Below, in pieces: positions 1 through 10,766 of a DNA stretch of 64,000 nt. Source of the DNA: Asterias amurensis. Its lineage: Eukaryota; Echinodermata; Asteroidea; Forcipulatida; Asteriidae. The stretch is taken from contig NC_092669.1 in the NCBI RefSeq assembly GCF_032118995.1, positions 3,595,501 through 3,659,500 of the forward strand. Reading direction: 5' to 3'. Position 1 is the first letter of the stretch. Each line of letters starts with the position of its first letter. Both the position numbers and the translations under genes were made by a program. The notes under the pieces are model-generated. The model made no database searches, was not told the DNA's origin, and saw only the letters and a program-made list of their open reading frames with translations.

Positions 1-50
1 GGAACTGGTTGCCATGTAAAATGCCTCGTTGTATGACATGGCCCTTAGTC
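1..50 (-). mobile_element. M13 element, end fragment
   Basis: The first 50 bases match the right end of the inverted-repeat element at 30549-30761 (shared GGAACTGGTTGCC and a CTCGT-TGACATGG tip). The rest of this copy lies off the left edge. Bases 51-252 show nothing recognisable and belong to intron 1 of gene A. Confidence 0.5.
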
Positions 51-252
51 TCTAGGCATGATCTGCTGTGTGAAGAGGAGCCCGGTTGGGATCAATAGCT
101 TTTGGATTTGTACTGAACATTTTATTGAAAAACAAACTATACTTAGCTGTACATCAAACAGCTGGGAGAGTAAAGTTTTTATCCTGCTTAATCATACCGT
201 CACAATCTTGAAAGGGGAGATGTCACGAAGAGGAGAGTCTGTGGTAACTTAC

Positions 253-788
253 CCATAAATAGTTGTTTTCAAATAAGCCACTTTTTCTGCTAGTTGTTGG
301 CAAGCTCCCTTCTCCTGCGGTGCGTCTTGTACGATTGCTATACCCTTCGTAGTCAATACGTTGAGCCATTTGTACAACTCCTGGTCATCCTGAAGCAGTT
401 TCTTGAAGGCGAAGGTGGGTATATTGCGGTTTAGCTCCCCTCCCCACCTCTGCAGCTCAGGACTACTCACCACGTCTTTCTCAGACTCCGAGAACCGCTG
501 GCGATTCAGCCAGTCGGCGCTGAACTCACTGCGGTGCCCATCGGGCCAGATGACCCTCATGAATCTGCCATCGTCGATTAGCTCCTCGCTTGATGGTATC
601 ACGTCTGGATCCAAGTCACCCACTTTAGAAGACCTTTGCCAGGACGATGAGTGATAACATTGGGAGCATCGGCAGTTATCCCTCAACCATACGTATGGGT
701 ATCTACCCTCATACCCGTTGTCTACTCCCATCCGGTACCATCGGGCTGAATCGTCCCTCGTCAAGCTTACAAAACTGGGAGTCGTCAT
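253..788 (-). CDS. BBOX-like gene A, first coding exon (partial, gene continues off left edge)
   Basis: N-terminal domain of a gamma-butyrobetaine dioxygenase-like enzyme (carnitine synthesis). The exon starts at an ATG at 788 and ends at a GG|GTAAG donor at 253/252, giving 536 bp, exactly the size and phase of exon 1 of gene D. It encodes the WLRDNC-x-C-x2-C motif and WPDGHRSEF, together the Cys/Cys/Cys/His zinc site of BBOX. The catalytic double-stranded beta-helix exons would lie to the left of base 1 on this strand. By eye about nine in ten residues match gene D exon 1, so A and D are recent paralogues in opposite orientation. Whether the gene is intact cannot be judged because the iron-binding exons are outside the window. 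An acceptor-like CAG lies just upstream of the ATG, so a 5' UTR exon is possible. Confidence 0.85.
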
Positions 789-805
789 TTTGTTTGCCTG
801 ATGGG

Positions 806-880
806 TGCAGTCGTGACATAAAGTGCTTATACACTGCCAGCAATTGTTTTGTCAGCAAAACCAATTCTGTAATGTCCTTT
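806..880. repeat. 75-bp sequence shared with gene D intron 2
   Basis: ACATAAAGTGCTT, ACTGCCAGCAATTG and AGCAAAACCAATTC recur in the same order at 27572-27640. The copy here lies directly upstream of gene A exon 1. It may be a piece of an interspersed repeat. The stretch 881-1047 shows nothing recognisable. Confidence 0.6.
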
Positions 881-1255
881 AACCTTTGGGTTGCAAACGA
901 GACCAGTCTACGGAGCGCTCAGATCATCTCGACCACATCAAGAATGTGACACGTCCAAACGTTGAGGGCCCCCGCTCCCAGTCGTGCAGTTTCTTGACAA
1001 GAACAGCACATATTGATACCTCTAAGGTCAATCTTTATTGCAGACCCTTTAAGCCATTGGACCCTTTCGGTTCAGAAAGAAATAAAAGTTCACAGATTCA
1101 CAAATAACTTGCAGGGTTTACAGAAGGCAATGGTGAAAGACTTCTCTTGAAATATTGTTCCATGAAATGCTTTACTTTTTGAGAAAACAGCAAAACAATA
1201 TAAATACTCGTTAACGAGAATTACGGATTTATGTTAAACACATGGGTGACTGCTC

Positions 1256-1456
1256 TATATTCCGACATCTCTATGTTCCGACACCCCTATATTCCGACAC
1301 CCCTATGTTCCGACACCCCTATGTTCCGACAACTCAACCTATATTCCGACACACCTATGTTCCGACACCCCTACATTCCGACACCCCTATGTTCCGACAC
1401 CATTATACTCCAACGACCCAAACACCCCTATGTTCCGACACCCCTACGTTCCGACA
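1256..1456 (+). repeat. Minisatellite arm, left
   Basis: About a dozen units of the 15-17 bp repeat CACCCCTATGTTCCGA, with ATGTTCC and ATATTCC variants. It is the left arm of the nested element. Confidence 0.85.
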
Positions 1457-1981
1457 ACCTGTACCGATATTTTGTGTTAGCCATTTTTTAGTCCATGAAC
1501 GTACCGGTAAACTATCTTTATAGTCCCACAAAGGAGTCTAATTTGTATATTAAGTGTTATTCTGCTATTAAAAATTAGCAACTTTGGTTTCTTTTAGCAG
1601 AGGACTGAGTAATGAATTATTATTATTATTATTAATATTATTTTTGGTGGGGGGGGCAAAAGAAAAAAAATACACATCGCAGGAGAGGGTTGGAATTTTT
1701 ATTAGTTGAAGGCTCATGAAATGTTATCAACACGGACACGCACCTAACAATAGCAAAGTACCGAGTATTTTATTGCCAGCTACCTCGGGGAGCCACACTC
1801 ATGTGTATAAATAACCACAAACAAAAATGAAATGCATGCGTGATTCCATCACTTTTTAAAATAGTACAAATTCATTTTATGAATGTTCAAACCTAATCCC
1901 GGTCGAAAATTACTGGGAAACCTTGCGTAATACAAGTTGTGTTTTTGTTATTGATCAACTGGGTAATATGTGCGAAAATAA

Positions 1982-2130
1982 CTTGTCGGAACATAGGGTG
2001 TCGGAACATAGGGGTGTCGGAATATAGGGGTGTCGGAATATAGGGGTGTCGGAACATAGGGGTGTCGGAATATAGGCTGAGTTGTCGGAACATAGGGGTG
2101 TCGGAACATAGGGGTGTCGGAATATAGGTG
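1982..2130 (-). repeat. Minisatellite arm, right (inverted)
   Basis: The same unit on the opposite strand (GTCGGAACATAGGGGT), about nine copies. With the left arm it could form a long hairpin. Confidence 0.85.
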
Positions 2131-2318
2131 TGTAACCAACACATGTCATGACACGGCGAAACGCGCGGAAACGAGGGTGGGTTTTTCCGTTGTTTTCTCC
2201 CGACTCCGATGACCGATTGAGCCTAAATTTTCACAGGTTTGTTATTTGATATAGAAGTTGTAATACACGAAGTGTGGGCCTTGGACAATAGTGTTTACCG
2301 AAAGGGTTCAATGGCTTT

Positions 2319-2762
2319 AAAGGCACTGGATGGACACAATTTGTATATTTCTCAAATAATTAGTACAAACTTAATTTTCTTGCGTAACGAGCAATCTTTT
2401 TGAGGTATGCCGGTAATACACAACACATTTGCCCAAACCTTATGTAGTTGGCTTATGTGGAGCGGTTGATAATATTGCGCAAACGGCTCCCTCTTAAGTA
2501 ACGTTGTTTTTGAGGAAGAAGTAATTTTCCACTAAAAATATTATAATTGAATTCGAGACCCCAGTTAAACGCGTCTCGAATTCAAGCATTTGAAACCACA
2601 CTACTTCGTGTGACCAGGGTGCTTTTTCTTTCATTTTTTCTTGCAACTTCGACGATCGACCAAAATGAGTCAAAATTTTCACAAGTTTGTTATTTTATGC
2701 AAGATACACCAAGTAAAAAGACTGGTCTTTGTCATTTACCAAAGGTTTCCAGTGCCTTTAAA
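2319..2762 (+). mobile_element. M1 element, diverged
   Basis: Starts AAAGGCACTGGA and ends CAGTGCCTTTAAA. The inner landmarks of M1 (ACGGCTCCCTCT, AGAAGTAATTTTCCAC, TTCTTTCATT, AAATTTTCACA) are present in order, with an extra stretch near 2370-2480. Bases 2763-3256 show nothing recognisable. Confidence 0.65.
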
Positions 2763-3256
2763 ACGATCTGTATAAGTTGTTATCACGGGAAGATATCGAT
2801 CATGGATAAACAATCCAACAAACTGGATGAAACCAGTTTCTCTACCGATCAGACAACTCTTTATAGTAAACATATTTTTGGTAAACAACGGACGGACTTT
2901 GAAGCCACTTTTTGAAACTTGGAACAAGGTCTTGGGTTCAACGGTTCATATCATTGGTGCAACGAACTATAACTATATAAACTGAACGATAGTGCTTAGG
3001 TCTTTGAGAGAGGGGGTGGGGTAAGCTCATACTCACTGCGTTATCACTGCGTACGCAGCTTGCGGATATCAGAGTGCGCAGTGCGTATTGAAAGCAATGC
3101 GTAGTCGCTTCTGCATCCGACAACAACGAAATAATAAATGAAAAAACAGGGGCTCACAGTTTCGTACAGTTCAAAGGCACAGATAAAAGACAAGCAAGGC
3201 TAACTTTATGCTTACTAGAAAAGATATACCAGTTTTTATTTTTAATAAAACAATCA

Positions 3257-3636
3257 AAAGGTTAAAGAGACTGGACACTATTGGTAATTGTCAAAGACCA
3301 GCCTTCACAGTTGGTGTATCTTAACATAAATGCATAAAACAACAAACCTGTGAACATTTCAGCTCAATCGGTCATCGAAGTTGCGAGATAATAATGAAAG
3401 AAAAAAATACCCTTGTCACACGAAGTTATGTGCGTTTAGATGGTTGATTCCGAGACCTCAAGTTCTAAATCTGAGGTATCGAAATCAAATTCGTGGAAAA
3501 TTACTTCCTTCTCAAAAACTATGGCACTTCAAAGGGAGCCGTTTCTCACAATGTTTTATATCATCAACCTCTCTCCATTACTAGTCACCAAGAAAGGTTT
3601 TACGCTAATTAACAATAGTGTCCACTGCCTTTAAAG
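3257..3636 (-). mobile_element. M1 element, complete
   Basis: TTAAAGAGACTGGACACTAT at the left and CCACTGCCTTTAA at the right, with the central inverted repeat CGAGACCTCA/TGAGGT-TCGAAATC. Confidence 0.85.
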
Positions 3637-4499
3637 ATTGATGAAAACTGTGGCTTAATTATTTTATGAGATAGCTAATAATTATGACAAGTTTTGAGAT
3701 ATAAATTATATATTGTGATTACATAAAGTCATAAGTAAGCTAACCTGTGAAATTTCATTTTAAAAGGTTGGCGTTTTGAAGATTTTTGCCAAAATAATTA
3801 TGAAGCGGTTAGGTAAAAACAATGTAACTTCTTAGTGATTAATTATAACTTGAATTATTTACTACATGCGAAACCAAACCAAAAAAATGTTGGAGACGAA
3901 GTTGTGTTGCTAGAGTAAGTAACACAATAATGAAGCATGAAATAATGTATAATTCTTCTCAAATAATTCCAGTAATTATTTTAAAGTTCACACGGTCGTC
4001 GATATTCTATACACTTTATATAATACTTAAAATAACATTTTAGGTAATGAGATATGCAATACAAGATAGAAATATAGTATACAAAATTTATTTTAAAAAT
4101 CATTATAAATATTGCAAGTGTTTACCCTGATCAAATAATGGCAAATAATTAGACTTTATGAATAAGTACATTCATTTCAATCTTCAAATCAAGGCTTTAA
4201 GAAACCCCTCCCCTCCCCCCTCCCCCCCCCCACCTGCCCAGCACCACCACCACCACTGCCCCTTAACCAGGATACAAAAAAAAGTGTACAAAAAAGAGGA
4301 TTTGTTTACAATTGTTCAGGAATCATATTTCTTATTAACAAAATGCATGGGCATAATTATAAAGGGTGCAACACTAGTCTGCGTATTGGATTGTGACTGC
4401 AATTTAACTAAAAAATAGCGTCAAGAAACCGTCTCACCGAAGAAAATTTTCCCCTGTCGCAAACTATCTAGATACAAAGCTCTGATTCTGCCACCATAG
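3637..4499. other. AT-rich stretch, possible 3' UTR of gene B
   Basis: AT-rich unique-looking sequence downstream of the gene B stop, with a C-rich run at 4206-4236. A minus-strand AATAAA occurs near 4087-4092, about 410 bp past the stop codon, and is a candidate polyadenylation signal. Confidence 0.35.
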
Positions 4500-7400
4500 T
4501 TAAAGTCTTTCAACGCTGTACAGCTTTTCCCGGAGCACACGAATACGAGATCGGACTTCGTCCCAGTCAATGTAGCCTCCTTCAAGCAATCGGCCACTTC
4601 CACTTTCAACTGTAAAAGAGTTACGCCCATGCAACAGCCGTCTGTTGTTGAAGGTTATTACTTCACCTATAATGGAGACAAAGTGTGTCTTAATAATAAA
4701 AATAATAGACCATTTTATATAGCACTTTTCACGCCCGAGGGGTGTCGCAAAGCGCTTCCGATTTTATTACCCCTGGTCACTGGGCCTTAAATCATTCCTT
4801 AAACCATCTCAGCTCCCTGGGGAGTATACACAGTTACCCATTTACCCCTGGGGTGGAAAGAAGCAATTATAGTGAAGTGTCTTGCTCAGTGACACTAGTG
4901 TCACGACCGGGATTCGAACCCACACTCTCCTGAACAGAAGCACCAGAGCTTGAGTTCAGTGCTCTTGTCCACAGACCGAACTCAAGCTCTGGTGTTTCTG
5001 ATCAACAGAGTGTGTGTCTGACCTTATATGGGTGTGGTAAAACGCTACCAAATAATCAACTACTGTTGCATGACTCTATTAAATCTGTGAGTCTTGAGTT
5101 TTGAATTGCAGGAAAATATTGTAAAATTAAAGCGCCTTGAGCATCACTGAGTGCAGATATGAGCGTTATAAGAAGCCACACTTCATAACCGCAGTACTTG
5201 TATTAAGAATTTGTATACAAATTGTATTGTACTATTCACATCTGCTGCAATTCTTTTAACATAGTTTTTCACTCACATTAATTTTTAGAGTTTAACTATT
5301 ACCAACCCAAAACACACCCTTATGAGAGAGTAATAGGCGCTATAACTACCAAAAGTATACGTTGCCTTTAAAGGGAAGGTACACGTTTGGTAGTTGTCAA
5401 AGACCAGTCTTCTCACTTGGTGTATCCCATCATAAGCATAACATAACAAACCTGTGAACATTTGAGCTCAATCGGTCATCGAAGTTGCGAGAAAATGATG
5501 AAAGAAAAAACACTCTTTTTGGACGAATTAGTGTGCTTTCAGATATGAATAAAAGACTTCTAGCTAGAAGTCTTTTATTATTTTAGTGAGAAATTACCTC
5601 TTTCTCAAAAACTACGTTACTTCAGAGGGATTCATTTCCCACAATATTTTATACTATCAACAGCTCTCCAATGCTCGTAACCAAGTCAGTGTTTAAGTTA
5701 ATTTTGTTTTGAGTAATTACCAAACGTGTACCTTCCCTTTAAAACAACTTTGGTTGATGTTGGCGCTATATAAGTTCCCTTTGATTGATTGAAAACAACT
5801 TAAAATTTAAATGATAGTGTTCCTTACAAAAAAACCTTTACCTTCAGATAGACGATGATGGACAACATTTTCTGGGAGATAAATGATGCGGTTAAACTCT
5901 TTAATGGCCCTGTACATTTCAGTCACTCTGTCTACCGGCATTAGCATGTATGAAGCACGTATAGGATCGTTGTAGCGCATGCATAGCTCTCCACGAAGAT
6001 CAAAGCTAAGAAAAAAATACATTACAAGAAATTCATGACTTCTCATCTGGGTAGTTTTTTGGTACAATTGCAAAAAAATATTGTTGTTAGAGGAGAAATC
6101 TATAATAAGTCTCTGTTTAAAGGGAAGCATACTTTAAAACTAACAAGCCGATAGAGGTCGCGGAAGACTTCCGCCCAGCCACGGTAACTTATAAGGACAG
6201 CTAAAAAGTCCAATTGGAACAGCTCCGCGCTGTAAACCTACCGCAACCGCGCTGTAAAAACGCTATGCAAACGTTGCAGAATTTAAGTCCGGGATCTAAC
6301 TTTATTGAGCTGTTTAAGCAGAAAATACTGCTCACAAATTTTGAGCTAAGCAAAAAGGAGCAGATTACCAGTTGCAAACTGTACATGCGAAATGTTAGTT
6401 TGACTGGTAACCTTATTTTGATAATCATTATTTTGTCGTGCTTAGCTACTTGTTGTGCTTTTAAAGCAGCTCTATTAAATTGGACCCAGTTCGGAACGCA
6501 CGCTAGAATTACACCAAAGTCAGTTACAGTAACGTTCCGTGTGGCAGTGGTAAAACAAAATCCACTGAGAACATGGCTTAAAACTTACTCAATGTTTGGT
6601 CGAGCAAGCTTCATATGAAACGGGTACCTATCAGTTGCAGCTGATCTTATATCCTTTACACCAAAGCCAGTTAGAGTATTTTTTCGCGTGGCAAAGGTAG
6701 AAAAAGTCCAAAGAGAACAAGGCTTTAAACTTACTCAATGATTGGCCGAGCAAGCTTCATATGAAACGGGTACCTATCAGTTGCAGCATTCTTGTAATCG
6801 ACAGGCACCGTGCTAAGCGTCTTGTAGAGATCTGGATACTCCTCCTTAAGTTGCTTCACTATCTTCCAGCCATCCACAAACTGATTCTCACCTCCTTTGC
6901 CCTTGGCTTGTTCAATACAGTGGAGAAGTTGCACCTGTGTATACAAAGGGAGATTTCACATGTTGATTATAACTGGGGTTGAACAAAGAAACATTGACCA
7001 GAGCTAAAATTGAAGCAACAACCCTCCAGACCAGATATTAAACCCTGTCGGGGGCTCTACCAATTGAGCTATAGTTTTACCCTATTTTGTCAATATCTTA
7101 GTTCGGGGTGCCAGTCAGAAGCCATAAAACCACGAACTACCATGACCGCACATTGTCAGAGCTGGGTCGACCTGGAAAAGCAACACACTTTATCAGACCT
7201 GGGTTGACCTGGGGAAGCTACTTGAACGCACTGGGTCAGACTTAGGTCAGACCTGGGTCGACTTGGGGAAGCTACTCGAACACACTGGTGTAGGACCTGC
7301 ATGGGTCCACCTGGGAAAGCTTCTCAATTGCACTCGGTCAGACCTAGGTCGACCTGGGGAAGCTACTCAAACGCACTGTGTCAGACCAGGGTTGACCCAG

Positions 7401-8984
7401 GGAAGCTACTCAAACGCACTGTGTCAGACCAGGGTTGACCCAGGGAAGCTACACAAACGCACTGGGTCAGACCAGGGTTGACCCAGGGGAAGCTACTCAA
7501 ACGCACTGGGTCAGACCAGGGGAAGCTACTCAAACGCGGTGAGAACAGAACTGGGTTGACCAAGGAAAAAACTCGAACGCACTGGGTCAGGCCTGGGTCG
7601 ACCAGGGGAAGCTAGTCGTACACACTGTGTCAGACCTGGGTCAACTTAAGGATTGGGGTCAGACCTGGGTCGACCCTGAGAAGCTACTTGAACCCTTTTG
7701 TCAGACATGGGGAAGCTACTCGAACATATTGGGCTCAGACCTGGGCCGACCTATAGGGAAGTTACTTGAAAGCACTGGGTGAGACCTGGGTCAACCCGGG
7801 GAAACTCCTCGAACTCACTGGGACAGACCCAAGTCGACTCTTGAAGCTAATTAAACAAACCCCTACAAAGAACAGGCAGGTCTACTTACATCTGGTGGGT
7901 GCTCGTAGTAAGGCAAGTCTGAGTGAAGAACCAAAAACTTTGACGTGTAACCTAGACTGCTAATATTGGATGGCCTACTCTCTACTTGAAATTCTTCTCT
8001 GAAACCAAGAAATAAAGATATGTTGTTGACAGCCAGTCATGGCTGAATGGTTTAGAGAATCAAATGTATAAGTTCTGGTGGTTTAGTCAATGGGGGTGTG
8101 GGTTCGAACCCAATCATGACATCTGTGTCCCTGAGCAACACACTTCACAGACAGTGTAAATGGGTACCTGCAATGGTTGATAGTGTGTTTGAAAAGGTCT
8201 TTGGAGTTCCGCAGAAGCCTGTGGCTGTACTGCCAAGGGAGCTGAGACAGTGGAGAGCTGCCGGGTCAAACAGTGGTTTGTCAGGCCCTTAGTTTCAAAA
8301 CTGCATTCCATCGTGAGGAATATTAAATAATTAATAATACACACCAAAGTTTTATAAATGGATGACGAGAAACTAGTTTCTAATTTCATTGGCCATTAAA
8401 TCATCAAATAAATAAAAAATATCACAGCAAAAGGTTTTGAATTACCCATAAATTGTTCGCCTGAAGAAAGCTACCCTGTCAGCTAATTTGCGGCATACAC
8501 CCTTCTCAGTTGGAGCACCTCGCACCAAGGCAAGCCCTGTCGTCTGGATCGTTCGCAGCCACCCATAAAACTCTTCATCCGTTGTCAAGATAGCATTGTA
8601 ATCAAATACCTTGATGTTACCATTCATTTCAGCGCCCCACACATTAAACTCTGGGAAGCTAACGGGATCGACTTCAGACTCCGAGAAGCGCTGAGCATCC
8701 AGCCACTCAGTTTGGAAGGTGCTTCGGTGCTGATCGGGCCAAACAACCTCGAAACTCTTCCCGTCATTGGCGACCGACTCCGACGCAGGCACGATGTCTA
8801 CGTCAAGGTTAACAATCAGGGTTTCACGTTGAAGACACGAGGTGTTGTAACATGCAGCACATCGGCAATTGTCCCTCAGCCAGACGTACGGATACTTTCT
8901 GCTCTCGCCGTTTGACATTGTTACCTCGTACCATTTGTTGTCGTCATTTCGATGACAAACTTGAAGAAGAGTGTTATTGGCCAT
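4500..8984 (-). CDS. Gamma-butyrobetaine dioxygenase-like gene B (five coding exons)
   Basis: Fe(II)/2-oxoglutarate oxygenase related to BBOX1, which hydroxylates gamma-butyrobetaine to carnitine. Exons on the minus strand: 8984-8446, 7998-7890, 6934-6735, 6005-5842, 4666-4500. All borders are AG/GT, phases agree, and the model gives 392 residues (human BBOX1 has 387). Zinc site: C40, C42, C45, H86. Iron ligands: H205 and D207 (LHSD) and H350 (LLHGR); 2-oxoglutarate arginine R363. The start is the first ATG of the exon and fits the family N-terminus. Compared with human BBOX1 cage residues, Trp181 is Phe, Asn191 is Ser, and one residue is inserted in that loop (exon 2 is 109 bp rather than 106). 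It is the most divergent member of the cluster and head to head with gene C. Intron 3 carries a duplicated copy of the exon 3 end. The substrate could differ from gamma-butyrobetaine. Confidence 0.88.
4735..5000 (-). mobile_element. tRNA-derived SINE fragment (gene B intron 4)
   Basis: Contains a B-box-like GATTCGAACCC (4911-4921) read on the minus strand, followed by ACCAGAGCTTGAGTTC. The same module recurs at 17775, 19150, 48510 and 62870. There is no cloverleaf good enough for a tRNA gene. Confidence 0.6.
5369..5744 (-). mobile_element. M1 variant (subfamily b)
   Basis: Ends AAAGGGAAGGTACACGTTTG and ACGTGTACCTTCCCTTTAA. The interior matches M1 but the central palindrome is replaced by AGACTTCTAGCTAGAAGTCT. 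Same subfamily as 32021-32390. Bases 5001-5368 are AT-rich, with a SINE-like tail at 5130-5180. Confidence 0.8.
6511..6789 (-). repeat. Tandem duplication (146-bp offset) spanning the 3' end of exon 3 of gene B
   Basis: Two direct copies, starting near 6511 and 6657 (TTACACCAAAG-CAGTTA), each ending with the last coding bases of exon 3 and the donor. The functional copy ends at 6735. The extra copy at 6589-6641 retains about 53 bp of exon sequence and a GA|GTAAG donor but lacks the acceptor side. Confidence 0.85.
7130..7850. repeat. Minisatellite, about 45-bp unit (gene B intron 2)
   Basis: About 14 diverged units containing GGGAAGCTACTC-AACGCACTGGGTCAGACC-GGGT. The unit resembles the tip of the M14 element at 28292-28538 (CGACCCAGGGAAGCTA then CGAACGCACCC). 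Confidence 0.85.
8037..8290 (+). mobile_element. tRNA-derived SINE fragment (gene B intron 1)
   Basis: TGGCTGAATGGTTTAGAG resembles an A box and GGTTCGAACCC at 8101-8111 is a B box. It is followed by non-tRNA sequence with TGGGTACCTGCAATGG. Confidence 0.55.
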
Positions 8985-9228
8985 GGTGTCTACAGAGTGG
9001 GCAAACTGTTTTTTTTTTTAAAGAAAGGCCATGAATTAGGTAAACTTTAGTTCACTTTAACTTGTTTAAAACGTCACTGTAGTTAAGATTTAACATGGCA
9101 TGAGGGAAACAATTCCATCTAAAATACTCGCATAGCAGAACAAGGTTCATACAAGAAGTAGACCCATTTCTTGGGTCCAGAGCAAGTATGGCTTTATGTA
9201 CCATCCAAAGGAAGCAGCAATAATTGTT

Positions 9229-9622
9229 AAAGGCAGTGGACACTATTGGTAATTACTCAAAATAGTTTTCAGCATAAAACCGTTCTTGATTACGAGTAAC
9301 GGGGAGAGGTTGATAGTACAAAACATTGTGAGAAACACTTCCCTCTGAAGTGACGTAGTTTTCGAGAAAGAAGTAATTTTCCACTAATTTGATTTCAAGA
9401 CCTCAAGTTTAGAGTTTGAGGTCTCGAAGTCAACCATCTGAAAGCACACAACTTCGTCTGACAAGGGTGTTTTAAGTATTATTTCATAGTTATCTCGCAA
9501 CTCCGACGACCAATCGAGCTCAAATTTTCACATAGTTGTTATTTTAAGCATTTTCATATACACCTGCCCAAGTGAGAAGACTGGTCTTTGACAATTACCA
9601 ATAGCGTCCTCTGTCTTTATTA
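9229..9622 (+). mobile_element. M1 element, complete
   Basis: TTAAAGGCAGTGGACACTAT at the left; the right end is degraded (CTCTGTCTTTA). Between genes B and C. Confidence 0.85.
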
Positions 9623-9839
9623 AGTGTCTTGCTTTTCAACCTAAGCACACTAGAGTATAGTCTTGAAGTCAAGACGGTAATTGTTAAGCGCGATGTGTAG
9701 TTACAGCGCGGTGTAGCTACGGGGACGATACACACACCCTCGATCCCAGTATGTGTGTGTGAGTCAGTCGCGCTACCACGACTACATCGCACTGTGACTG
9801 TTGCATGAACGGCAGACAAATAGGCAGCGCCTAACGACT

Positions 9840-9940
9840 TGTCATCAAGTCTAACTAGAGTAAGGACTAGGACTCAAACCCCCACTCAGAACTACCAGGC
9901 AGTACCAGAGCTCGAGTCTAAAATTACAAAAAGGCTCTGA
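9840..9940 (-). mobile_element. tRNA-SINE remnant
   Basis: GACTCAAACCCCCACTC followed by CCAGAGCTCGAGTCT, a decayed copy of the module at 4735-5000. Bases 9623-9839 and 9941-10197 show only unique sequence with the short inverted repeat CATCTCCGTC/GTGGAGATG at 10110-10145. Confidence 0.4.
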
Positions 9941-10197
9941 ATTCTGAACACATAACCGGGGAGGTCCTGTCCTGCTACTAGTATACCCATTGATCTATCC
10001 ACTTGGTTGGAGTCTAGTGTATTTGGCCATTTTATTCAACGGGGGATAAATCCATTGAGCACGTAGCCTCCTCCTACTCTAATGTAGTTGGGGTTCGTTT
10101 AGCAAATCAATCATCTCCGTCCACGTTCGTGGAGAGTGGAGATGACTATTAGTGATCGAAATGGCCAACCTCTCATACTATGATCCATAGTCATACT

Positions 10198-10583
10198 TTA
10201 AAGGCAGTGGACACTGTTGGTAATTACTCAAAATAATTATTGCCATAAAACCTTTCTTGGTGACGAGTAATGGGGAGAGGTTGATGGTATAAAACATTGT
10301 GAGAAACGGCTCCCTCTGAAGTGCCATAGTTTTCGAGAAAGAAGTAATTTTTCCACGAATTTGATTTCGAGACCCCAGATTTAGAACTTGAGGTCTCGAA
10401 ATCAACCATCTAAACGCACACAACTTCGTGTGACAAGGGTTATTTTTCTTTCATTATTATCTCGCATGTCGATGACCGATGGAGCTCAAATTTTCACAGG
10501 TTTGTTATTTTATGCATATGTTGAGATACACCAACTGTGAAGGCTAGTCTTTGACAGTTACCAATAGTGTCCACTGCCTTTAA
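10198..10583 (+). mobile_element. M1 element, complete
   Basis: TTTAAAGGCAGTGGACACTG to CACTGCCTTTAA, with all M1 landmarks and the central GATTTCGAGACC palindrome. Confidence 0.9.
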
Positions 10584-10766
10584 TTTTAAAAATAAAGCGC
10601 GACGAAGCGCGACAACTTATAGTTTTATTTAATTCCAAAAGTAGTTACATAATAATTACAACTGGAAATGTTTATGGCGCCACCATGTCTAATTTACCTC
10701 AATAAAAAATAATATCCCTTTTTGTAAAAATGAGAGGAAAAGTTGTGGTGCCATACGGAAAGTTAT

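Larger units (their letters stand above)
1245..2137. mobile_element. Nested element with minisatellite arms and 8-bp target duplication
   Basis: Insertion inside M8. The target duplication AACACATG is at 1237-1244 and 2138-2145; the uninterrupted M8 copy at 31830-31845 has the site once. The ends are imperfect inverted repeats (GGTGACTGC-CTATATTCC and GGTTACACACCTATATTCC). Both arms are tandem arrays of a unit of about 16 bp, ACCCCTATGTTCCGAC, at 1256-1456 and inverted at 1982-2130. The centre (1500-1975) has no long ORF. An 8-bp duplication fits hAT, P or Merlin-type transposases; the family is not assigned. Confidence 0.8.
1048..2322. mobile_element. M8 element interrupted by a nested element
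   Basis: Outer element with inverted ends AAGCCATTGGACCCTTTCGG and its complement at 2300-2320, next to TTAA. An uninterrupted copy of about 375 bp lies at 31650-32023. The extra 893 bp here (1245-2137) are a second element inserted into M8. Confidence 0.8.

Noticed and set aside
1231-2149. ORFs rich in FRHPYVPTP or YSDTPMFRH
   Set aside because: Translations of the 16-bp minisatellite arms; open in several frames and on both strands.
7130-7850. CRISPR-like regularly spaced repeats
   Set aside because: Units are contiguous and diverged without unique spacers, and the locus is an animal intron.
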